From assembly GCA_002343545.1 (NCBI GenBank), contig DDRA01000135.1, positions 31,068 to 44,680 of the forward strand: 13,613 nucleotides of DNA. The letters run 5' to 3'. Origin of the DNA: Bacteriovoracaceae bacterium UBA2428. GTDB taxonomy: Bacteria; Bdellovibrionota; UBA2428. Position numbers and translations under genes: made by a program. Within the stretch, counting starts at the first letter, position 1. The number at the start of each line of letters is the position of its first letter. The notes under the pieces were generated by a model. The model was not told where the DNA came from. It searched no databases and saw only the letters and a program-made list of their open reading frames with translations. This document shows, piece after piece, positions 6,362 to 13,613 of the stretch.

Positions 6362-6413
6362 GATATGGAAATCATAACATAAATAGCTTTCCAGGTTTTG
6401 GTGCAACGTGTTA

Positions 6414-6427
6414 CCATACATGTATGG
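6414..6427. promoter_or_regulatory. Perfect 14-bp palindrome over the RHH start codon (putative operator)
   Basis: CCATACATGTATGG is its own reverse complement. It contains the ATG (6424-6426) of the ribbon-helix-helix gene and also the possible upstream ATG of the divergent lipoprotein. RHH dimers bind short palindromes and often repress their own genes, so this is a good operator candidate; binding is inferred. No Shine-Dalgarno precedes the RHH ATG. Confidence 0.55.
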
Positions 6428-6655
6428 CCCGGAAGAAGATCTCGACGACCGTCTACCTGACGGAGGAGCAGGTGCAAGGGCTCAAGCAGTTGCACGAGCG
6501 CACCCGCGTCCCGATCGCCGAGTACATTCGGATGGGAATCGATTTAATTCTGCAGCGTTATGCCGAACAGCTTCCCGGTCAGACTTCGCTCTTCGAGACT
6601 TTCCCGGGCTCCAGTCTCGGGGTAGGTCCTAAGGCAAAGAAGCCAGAAGAGACAA

Positions 6656-6672
<17 letters not shown>
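6424..6672 (+). CDS. Ribbon-helix-helix regulator
   Basis: An 82-residue protein. Residues about 5-45 form the RHH fold: a basic N-tail (MARKK), a beta strand ISTTVYL, helix A ([15 protein letters not shown]) and helix B ([17 protein letters not shown]). The residues that would read DNA are Thr/Thr/Tyr of the strand. The C-terminal 35 residues are a Pro/Lys/Glu-rich tail without obvious fold. RHH proteins of this size are usually dimeric repressors, frequently autoregulated and sometimes part of antitoxin systems; no toxin gene is adjacent. The ORF overlaps the lepA start by 17 nt, so the two are co-transcribed. The ATG at 6424 was chosen because it begins immediately before the RHH strand; the frame extends upstream without likely coding. 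Confidence 0.85.
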
Positions 6673-8539
<1,867 letters not shown>

Positions 8540-8540
8540 T

Positions 8541-9185
8541 CTAAGGAATCCGCGAGACGATTTCGTTCGTCGCGTTGTGGATGGCGAGGCGTGCGGCCTT
8601 GGCGATCGGCGTGCCCTCGTGGCCGCCGAGGTTCGTCGAGACGGGCCCGAGGCTCACGCCCAGATCGAGCTTGCCATCTTTGACCGTGCCTTCGCCTTGC
8701 GTGGTGGCCGTGATCTCGCCCGTTTCGGTGTTGATGACGCGGATGTCGACGACGACCTTGGCTTCTTGGGTTTCTCCGCCGATCGAGAGGTCGTTCAGGA
8801 TGCCGAGTCCGCCGAGGCGGATGCCGCCCGTGCGTCCGGAGGAGCAGTATTCGAACTCGCTGACCGATCCGGCGAGGGTGAAATCCGCGACCTGGAACTG
8901 GCCCTTGGCTTTCTTGGGGGCGTTCTCGGAGTTCACGAGATCGTGCTCGTTTTCGTAGACCTTTCGAATGGTGGCGCGTTCGTAGAGCTTGAAGCGTGAG
9001 TGCTTCTTGATCTCGCCGACGAGCATTTCTTTGAAGGCGCTACCGAGGTTTTGATTCCACCAGGCCCAACCGTCGAAGCGGCAGTCGCCCGAGTTCGCCT
9101 TGTTTTCGAACTCGACGATGGAGAGTTTGGTTTGGGCGAAGGCGGGCGTGGCGAGAAGCAAAGAAACGAAGACGAGATTTTTCAT
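8541..9185 (-). CDS. CsgG/HfaB-like periplasmic protein
   Basis: A 214-residue protein with a strong GGGAG site (9191-9195) 5 nt before ATG 9185. A signal peptide with AFA|Q cleavage (residues 17/18) is clear, and there is no lipobox, unlike CsgG and HfaB. The mature part begins with the CsgG-type strand LSIVEFENKA. It continues with FKEMLVGEIKKHSRFKLYERATIRKVYENE (helix then ERATI loop), a VADFTLAGSVSEFEY strand, a KVVVDIRVINTETGEI strand pair and a final amphipathic helix. These follow the alpha/beta CsgG fold (PF03783). CsgG forms the curli secretion channel, but many relatives are soluble penicillin-binding-protein-activator-like lipoproteins. With no lipid anchor and no curli subunits nearby, the role here is open. 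Two Cys (about 34 and 115) may form a disulfide. Confidence 0.75.
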   Translation of the reverse strand: MKNLVFVSLLLATPAFAQTKLSIVEFENKANSGDCRFDGWAWWNQNLGSAFKEMLVGEIKKHSRFKLYERATIRKVYENEHDLVNSENAPKKAKGQFQVADFTLAGSVSEFEYCSSGRTGGIRLGGLGILNDLSIGGETQEAKVVVDIRVINTETGEITATTQGEGTVKDGKLDLGVSLGPVSTNLGGHEGTPIAKAARLAIHNATNEIVSRIP

Positions 9186-9204
9186 GCGGACTCCCTGTGA
9201 AGAT

Positions 9205-9223
9205 GGAGCGCGACATGCGCTCC
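9205..9223 (-). promoter_or_regulatory. 7-bp inverted repeat in the 5' leader of the CsgG-like gene
   Basis: GGAGCGC and GCGCTCC are separated by 5 bases and lie directly upstream of the ribosome-binding site of the CsgG-like gene. It could be an operator or an mRNA stem-loop affecting translation. No T-rich tract follows on either strand, so it is not a classic terminator. Function is inferred from position only. Confidence 0.35.
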
Positions 9224-9335
9224 GGGTTCCGTCTCAGCAAGCGGGGGGCCAGGTGAGGGTGAGGTTTAGCGAGCGCGGAAGCGTGCGGCGGGCAGCTATT
9301 CCCGGATTTCGGAGCGGTCGGCCGGACTGGCAAAC

Positions 9336-9926
9336 TTAGCGGAGGGATTCCCAGAGATAGAGCGGGGAACCGTCGGCTTCGAAATGGGTCTTGAAGCCGG
9401 CGGCTTCGAAGCGTCCGACCCACCAGGCGTAGGGCTTAAGCGTTTGGCGGTAGGGATCGGGACAAGCCGCGCCGAGGAAACTGGAACGGAAGTGCACGTA
9501 GCGGGTGGAATGCGCGAGGCCGTTCAAAACGGGATCCACGGTCGGGGTGGCCAGGTAACCGAGGGCGTTCGTGAAGCAGAGGTCGAGGCGGGCACCGCTT
9601 TCGCGGAGCTCGCTCAAGTAGTCGATCATGCTCGCGCGGGCGACCCGGGCCCGGTACTCGGCGGGAATCCGCTCCCAAGCCCACTCGCTGATCTCGCAGC
9701 CCCAAGCTTTTACGCCGAGGTCCCGGTGAAAGTCCTGGAGCACTCGGCCGGTCGCCGGTCCCAGCACGAGCAGGCTTTTGGGACGGGGATAACGACCGCT
9801 CGAGAAGAGTTCGGCGCATTCTTCCGAATAGCTGTAGTCGCGGTAGACGGAGTCGTAGGATCGGCCCGAGCCGGCGTAGTTGCGGTAGTAGGAATCGTCG
9901 ATCGGCGGTTTCGTAGGACGGGCCAT
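9336..9926 (-). CDS. Class I methyltransferase-like protein
   Basis: A 196-residue protein from ATG 9926. The N-terminal 50 residues are Tyr/Ser/Arg-rich (SYYRNYAG, RSYDSVYRDYSYSEE) and probably form a substrate-cap segment. Residues 52-60 (LLVLGPATG) take the place of methyltransferase motif I (the GxGxG loop), followed by GCEIS at 76-80 with an acidic ribose-binding position. SMIDYL at about 99-104 and LDLCFTNALGYL at about 114-125 fit motifs II/III and IV. The C-terminal part has WVGRFEAAGFKTHFE, typical of the late strands. It would transfer a methyl group from S-adenosylmethionine; the substrate is unknown. Motif I has Pro/Ala where Gly is usual, so binding may be weakened. It faces pyrB divergently across a 120-bp gap. 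Confidence 0.65.
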   Translation of the reverse strand: MARPTKPPIDDSYYRNYAGSGRSYDSVYRDYSYSEECAELFSSGRYPRPKSLLVLGPATGRVLQDFHRDLGVKAWGCEISEWAWERIPAEYRARVARASMIDYLSELRESGARLDLCFTNALGYLATPTVDPVLNGLAHSTRYVHFRSSFLGAACPDPYRQTLKPYAWWVGRFEAAGFKTHFEADGSPLYLWESLR

Positions 9927-10008
9927 GGGTCCAGAATCCCGTCCTTTGATGCCGGGCGCAAGACAGGTTGAAAAGAGCCATGACGCACCCGCTGAACCAA
10001 AAGGAGTT

Positions 10009-10036
10009 GGGGGCGCCGAGCCGGGGGCGCCGAGCT
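10009..10036. repeat. Tandem 14-bp direct repeat upstream of pyrB
   Basis: GGGGGCGCCGAGCC (10009-10022) is followed immediately by GGGGGCGCCGAGCT (10023-10036), 13 of 14 bases identical. It sits between an AAGGAG sequence (10001-10006) and the pyrB start. A recent slippage duplication is the simple explanation; an effect on spacing of leader elements is possible. Confidence 0.75.
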
Positions 10037-10046
10037 AGGCACCTTT

Positions 10047-10955
10047 GTGTTAGAAAACCGTTTCGTGCGTCATTGCGTATCGATTGATGATTTTACGGAA
10101 TCCGAAGTTCTTGAGCTTTGTCGTTCGGCTTTGAAGAAGCCGCCGGCTTTTCGACCGATCGATCCGGCCAAGCCCGCGGTCGGGCTTGTTTTCTTGGAAC
10201 CTTCGACCCGGACGGCGGTCAGCTTCATTCGCGCCTGCCAGCGTATCGGTCTCAACCACGTGCTCGTACTTTCGAAGGGAACTTCGATCGAGAAGGGCGA
10301 GACCGTCGAGGACACCCTGCGCAATTTGAAGGCTATGGGGATGGGATCCTTTGTGATCCGCACCCAGGTCACGGGCGGCTTGCAGGGTTGCCGCGACTTG
10401 GGGCTTGGTCCGGTCGTGAACGCCGGGGACGGAGTCGGCGAGCATCCGACCCAAGCGCTCTTGGATCTGACGACTTTGCTCGACCTCGTGCACTGGGACG
10501 AAGGGCGCCTGCGGGCCCTCAAAATCGGTATCTACGGGGATCTGCGGCACTCGCGGGTCGCCCAAAGTTGGTCCAAGCTCGCGCGGAAGCTCGGCATCCG
10601 CCTGACCCTCATGAGTCCCGAAGAATGGCGCCCGGCTTGGGCCGTCGACCATGATTGGTCGGATTCCCGGAGCGCGATCAAGGATCAGGACGTCGTCATG
10701 GCCCTTCGGGTCCAGCGCGAGCGCATGGACGGACCGGCGGCGGCCGTGACGGAAGCCTTCGTGAACAATTTCCGCTTGGGCCGGCGTGATCTCGCCGAGC
10801 ACCAACGGCTCATGCACCCGGGGCCCATCAATTGGGGCGTCGAGTTAGAGCCGGATTGGCTCGAAGATCCCCGCTCGCTCATCCTGAAACAGGCTGAAAT
10901 GGGCGTTTTGCTCCGCGCTAAACTCCTCGAGTGGGTGCTCGAAACGAAGTCCTGA
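10047..10955 (+). CDS. pyrB: Aspartate carbamoyltransferase catalytic subunit
   Basis: A 302-residue protein joining carbamoyl phosphate and aspartate to N-carbamoyl-aspartate, the committed step of UMP synthesis, in the cytosol. Carbamoyl-phosphate-binding PSTRT is at 52-56, the 80s-loop equivalent is TSIEKGETVEDT, HPTQ begins at His133, GDLRHSRVAQS forms the aspartate-domain start, and HPGPINWGVE begins at His257. The loop after PSTRT has Ala where Arg is usual. The start is GTG at 10047, since an in-frame TGA at 9993 bounds the frame and no other ATG/GTG/TTG precedes; GTG at codon 7 (MRHCVS...) is an alternative that matches the usual family N-terminus. No good Shine-Dalgarno precedes either. 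No pyrI or pyrC partner is seen in the window; carA follows 91 nt downstream. Confidence 0.96.
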   Translation: MLENRFVRHCVSIDDFTESEVLELCRSALKKPPAFRPIDPAKPAVGLVFLEPSTRTAVSFIRACQRIGLNHVLVLSKGTSIEKGETVEDTLRNLKAMGMGSFVIRTQVTGGLQGCRDLGLGPVVNAGDGVGEHPTQALLDLTTLLDLVHWDEGRLRALKIGIYGDLRHSRVAQSWSKLARKLGIRLTLMSPEEWRPAWAVDHDWSDSRSAIKDQDVVMALRVQRERMDGPAAAVTEAFVNNFRLGRRDLAEHQRLMHPGPINWGVELEPDWLEDPRSLILKQAEMGVLLRAKLLEWVLETKS

Positions 10956-10971
10956 AATCCCCTGACGGGGA

Positions 10972-11010
10972 CAGTCCGAAGAATCCTTCAAAGGGACTGA
11001 TTTCCTTCTT
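10972..11010 (+). terminator. Possible weak terminator or attenuator between pyrB and carA
   Basis: CAGTCC (10972-10977) pairs with GGACTG (10994-10999); inside, GAAG pairs with CTTC around a 4-base loop, with an AAAG bulge. A T-rich tail (ATTTCCTTCTT, 11000-11010) follows. A smaller hairpin (TCCCC/GGGGA, 10958-10971) precedes it. The bulge and mixed tail make it a weak terminator, but the position suits attenuation between the two pyrimidine genes. Confidence 0.35.
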
Positions 11011-11016
11011 GATAAT
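10987..11016 (+). promoter_or_regulatory. Candidate sigma-70-type promoter for carA
   Basis: TTCAAA (10987-10992, 4 of 6 to TTGACA) and GATAAT (11011-11016, 5 of 6 to TATAAT) are separated by 18 bp and would start transcription about 25 nt before the carA ATG. It overlaps the hairpin above, so only one of the two readings may be functional. Confidence 0.35.
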
Positions 11017-11046
11017 GGGGGTCTGTCGGTTCAGGCTTCGCCCCCG

Positions 11047-12237
11047 ATGACGACTCGGGAACCGGTCGCGGTCTCTTTTATCTTGGAAAATGGCGTTGAG
11101 TTCGAAGGACGTGGTTGGGGGGATTTCTCGACCCCGCGTTCGGGCGAATTCGTCTTCTGTACGGCGATGTCGGGGATCGAAGAATCCCTCACGGATCCGA
11201 GCTTCGCGGGCCAGGTGCTCGTGTCGACGGCCGCCCACGTCGGGAACACCGGCTACACGGGCGAGGACGCGGAAAGCTCGAAGATCTGGGCCGAGGGGCT
11301 CGTTTGTCGCCGTCTTGAGGAAGTTCCCTCGAACTGGCGCGCGAAGTCCTCGATCCCGGAATGGATCGTGAAGGAAGGCCGCTTCGCGGTCGACGGCATC
11401 GACGCGCGCGCGCTCACGATCGTCCTGCGCGAGTCGGGCAGCCAGCGTGGGCTCGTCTATAAGCGCGGATCCATGACCAAGGGCGAGGCGCTCGACTACA
11501 TCCGGGCGAAAGTCCCGAGCATGAAGGGGCGCGACCTGACGGGGCTCGTGACCTGCGAAAAACCCTACGAGGTCGCCGCGGTCGAGCAACCCGGTCGCTA
11601 CGGCTACTGGCCGATGCAATCGAGCTTCGCGCGCCCGGCCGACCAGAAGCAGCTCGCGAAGCCGCGTATCGCGGTTTGGGATTTCGGCGTCAAGACGAAC
11701 ACCCTGCGGATCCTTTCCGCGATGGGAGCCGACCTGCAAGTTATGCCGGCGACGGCCAAGGCCGAGGAGATCTTGGCCGCGGGTCGCGAAGGGATCTTCT
11801 TGAGCAACGGCCCCGGGGATCCGGCCGCCGCGACGCATATCATCGCCGAGCTCAAGAAAGTCTTGGGCAAGAAGCCGATCTTCGGGATTTGCCTGGGCCA
11901 CCAACTGGTCGCCCACGCCGTGGACGCCAAGACCTACAAGATGAAGTTCGGACACCGCGGGATCCACCATCCCGTCGTGCAGCTTTCCCCGACGGGCGAG
12001 CCGCAGCGTACGTGGATCACGAGCCAGAACCACGGTTTCGCCGTGGACGCCGAATCGCTTCCCAAGGGCGTCCGCGTTTCCTTCGTCCACGCCGATGACG
12101 GAAGCGTCGAGGGCTTGAGCGCGCCGGAATACAATTGCGAGACGGTGCAGTTCCACCCGGAGGCCGCGCCGGGACCGATGGAGAGCTTCGTGCTCATCCG
12201 GGATTTCGTACGAAAGGCGATGTTCTGTGGGAATTAG
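11047..12237 (+). CDS. carA: Carbamoyl-phosphate synthase small (glutaminase) subunit
   Basis: A 396-residue protein of usual family length. The N-terminal half is the CarA-specific domain (LENGVEFEGRGWG..., GNTGYTGED); the C-terminal half is a class I glutamine amidotransferase. The nucleophile is Cys282 in GICLGHQ, with His370 and Glu372 in FHPEAAPGP completing the triad; an SNGPGDP oxyanion strand is also present. It releases ammonia from glutamine and channels it to CarB to make carbamoyl phosphate for pyrimidines and arginine. Only a weak CAGG element precedes the ATG. It overlaps the following unknown gene by 11 nt, so the downstream genes are translationally linked. Confidence 0.97.
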   Translation: MTTREPVAVSFILENGVEFEGRGWGDFSTPRSGEFVFCTAMSGIEESLTDPSFAGQVLVSTAAHVGNTGYTGEDAESSKIWAEGLVCRRLEEVPSNWRAKSSIPEWIVKEGRFAVDGIDARALTIVLRESGSQRGLVYKRGSMTKGEALDYIRAKVPSMKGRDLTGLVTCEKPYEVAAVEQPGRYGYWPMQSSFARPADQKQLAKPRIAVWDFGVKTNTLRILSAMGADLQVMPATAKAEEILAAGREGIFLSNGPGDPAAATHIIAELKKVLGKKPIFGICLGHQLVAHAVDAKTYKMKFGHRGIHHPVVQLSPTGEPQRTWITSQNHGFAVDAESLPKGVRVSFVHADDGSVEGLSAPEYNCETVQFHPEAAPGPMESFVLIRDFVRKAMFCGN

Positions 12238-12865
12238 AGCTTACATCGACCGCGTGATGGACGCCTACACGCGGGGCGACTTCTACGAGGAAGTGAAACG
12301 CGCGCGGCAGGAATATTGCGCGCGCACGGGCGAGATCGCCGAGGGCTCCGAGAAGTTCGAGATCCGCATGACGGCGTTCCTCGACTGGTACCTCTTCGAT
12401 CGCCCGATGGATCAAGCGCAGCTCGCGCCGGTCAAGCTCTTCGTGCTGGAGAAACTCGACACGGTCGCCGCGGACGAGCGCTCGATCTTCGAGGACCTCG
12501 CGAAGTCCAACCACTCGCTTTTCGAACTGCTCAAGGCCAAGGGCGACGACATCTACGTGAAGGATCTCTTCACGAACGAGAAGTTCATCGTCGAGGACGA
12601 CGCGATCAACCGCGGCTTCACGAAGGGCGACGTCTTCGAGGCGCGCCTCATCAAGTACAAGGACCGTCTCGTCTTCGGAAGTTCCTTCGTGTTCCACCCG
12701 GCCGAAGCGAGGCCCTTCCTGCTCAAGCAGATCAAGCTCGTGCGTTTCCTCGACGAGAAGAAGCGACTCGCGCTCCTTCATCGCTTGGCTTCGATGCGAC
12801 TGAAAATGGAACAGTACGCCCATATCGACGTTCATCACATCTATACGGAGAACCCGATTTTCTGA
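12227..12865 (+). CDS. Unrecognised 212-residue protein inserted between carA and carB
   Basis: A GTG start at 12227 lies inside the carA end, and its TGA shares a base with the carB ATG (TGATG), so all three are one translation-coupled unit. The protein is soluble and charged, with no signal or membrane segment. A helical N-half (DRVMDAYTRGDFYEEVKRARQEY) leads to an FLDWYLFDRP motif at about 51-60, reminiscent of motifs near SEC-C-type domains. A beta-rich centre (DDIYVKDLFTNEKFIVED, GDVFEARLIKYKDRLVFG) and a C-terminal helix (KKRLALLHRLASMRLKMEQY) follow. The FxxWYLFD motif followed by a small beta-barrel-like centre might bind a nucleic acid or protein partner, but that is speculation. I do not recognise a named family. 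Codon use matches the neighbours. Confidence 0.85.
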   Translation: MGIRAYIDRVMDAYTRGDFYEEVKRARQEYCARTGEIAEGSEKFEIRMTAFLDWYLFDRPMDQAQLAPVKLFVLEKLDTVAADERSIFEDLAKSNHSLFELLKAKGDDIYVKDLFTNEKFIVEDDAINRGFTKGDVFEARLIKYKDRLVFGSSFVFHPAEARPFLLKQIKLVRFLDEKKRLALLHRLASMRLKMEQYAHIDVHHIYTENPIF

Positions 12866-13613
12866 TGAGCTCCCGGAAGTATCCCTTCAAGAACGTTCTT
12901 TTGCTGGGCAGCGGCCCGATCACGATCGGCCAGGCTTGCGAGTTCGACTACTCGGGCAGCCAGGCCTGCCGCGCGCTGCGGGAGGAAGGGCTTCGCGTCA
13001 TCCTCCTGAACTCGAACCCGGCGACGATCATGACGGATCCGGCGATGGCCGACCGCACCTACATCGAACCGCTCGAGCCCCTCACGGTGCTCGAGATCAT
13101 GCGCCGCGAACAGGTCGACGCGATCCTGCCGACGATGGGCGGCCAGACGGCGCTCAACCTCATGATGGCGCTCTCGCGCATCCCGCAGGCGCTCGACGGC
13201 ATCGCGCTGCTCGGCGCGAACATCAAGTCGATCAACCTGGCCGAAGACCGTCGCGCCTTCCGCGAAGTCGCGATGGGGCTGGGCCTCGACGCGCCCCGCT
13301 CGGCCGTCTGCCGCTCGATCGAGGAAATCGAAGCCTTTGCCCGTGAGTGCGGCTTCCCCTTCATCCTGCGCCCGAGTTTCACGCTCGGCGGCACGGGCCA
13401 GAGCCTCGTTTACACCGCCGACGAGCTGCTCGAGAAGGCACGCTCCGCGCTGACCGAGTCGCCGATCGGCGAGACGCTCGTGGAAGAGAGCGTCCTCGGT
13501 TGGAAAGAGTACGAACTCGAGGTCATGCGTGACCGCAACGACAACGCGATCATCGTCTGCTCGATCGAGAACATCGACCCGATGGGCGTGCACACGGGCG
13601 ACTCGATCACGGT
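12865..13613 (+). CDS. carB: Carbamoyl-phosphate synthase large subunit, 3'-truncated by the window
   Basis: The first 249 residues of a protein normally about 1,070 long. The start ATG at 12865 overlaps the preceding stop. The N-terminus NVLLLGSGPITIGQACEFDYSG is the hallmark of CarB, followed by LNSNPATIMTDP, the LPTMGGQTALNL segment and the beginning of the first ATP-grasp domain (RPSFTLGGTG glycine-rich loop, EESVLGWKEYELEVMRD). This half phosphorylates bicarbonate; the second ATP-grasp half and the allosteric domain lie beyond the window. Works with CarA. No sign of damage up to the edge. Confidence 0.97.
   Translation, partial: MSSRKYPFKNVLLLGSGPITIGQACEFDYSGSQACRALREEGLRVILLNSNPATIMTDPAMADRTYIEPLEPLTVLEIMRREQVDAILPTMGGQTALNLMMALSRIPQALDGIALLGANIKSINLAEDRRAFREVAMGLGLDAPRSAVCRSIEEIEAFARECGFPFILRPSFTLGGTGQSLVYTADELLEKARSALTESPIGETLVEESVLGWKEYELEVMRDRNDNAIIVCSIENIDPMGVHTGDSIT

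Noticed and set aside
6402..6416. A TGG...TTGCA sequence on the minus strand upstream of the lipoprotein, resembling a second sigma-54 promoter
   Set aside because: The spacing between the GG and GC elements is one base too short and the -24 box lacks the CAC; it may only be a chance match next to the palindrome.

Overview
The window is about 13.6 kb of gene-dense, GC-rich, Gram-negative bacterial chromosome. Many genes overlap by the stop/start pattern ATGA, and no gene-free stretch exceeds about 150 bases. Signal peptides, lipoboxes, a SPOR protein, a CsgG-like protein, a sigma-54 activator and Tad/Flp-type pilin genes together suggest a delta-like or predatory lineage such as Bdellovibrionota. 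That placement is inference from gene content; no 16S or phylogeny is available here.

Left part (1-4655). A partial DUF192 gene is followed by a seven-gene minus-strand operon, read from about 3898 down to 342. Its order is: Flp pilin with an exact G|XXXXEY prepilin site, TadE-like pseudopilin, an unrecognised membrane-anchored protein, a 56-residue membrane peptide, a CpaB-like SAF-domain protein, an exported protein with a glycine-zipper tail, and a lipoprotein with four collagen-like Gly-X-Y blocks. No Tad ATPase, platform or secretin gene is present, so this looks like an accessory or minor-pilin set that would need core machinery encoded elsewhere. A SPOR-domain membrane protein is transcribed divergently, and the two 5' ends appear to overlap.

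Middle part (4661-6672). A sigma-54 activator AAA+ protein with no receiver domain and no DNA-binding domain sits behind a perfect -24/-12 sigma-54 promoter only 13 bp from its annotated start. Upstream of it lies a lipoprotein with EF-hand-like DxDxDG loops. Divergent to that is a ribbon-helix-helix (RHH) regulator whose start codon lies inside a perfect 14-bp palindrome, and it is translationally fused (17-nt overlap) to lepA.

Right part (6656-13613). lepA (EF4) is followed by two minus-strand genes, a CsgG-like periplasmic protein and a methyltransferase-like protein. After these comes a plus-strand pyrimidine block: pyrB, carA, an unrecognised 212-residue gene, then carB (cut by the window end). 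The carA-orf-carB junctions overlap, which implies one transcript. PyrB and CarAB act together: CarAB makes carbamoyl phosphate and PyrB condenses it with aspartate.

The parts most worth a second look are the collagen-ended pilus operon, the self-wired HTH-less sigma-54 activator, and the RHH-lepA unit with its operator-like palindrome.
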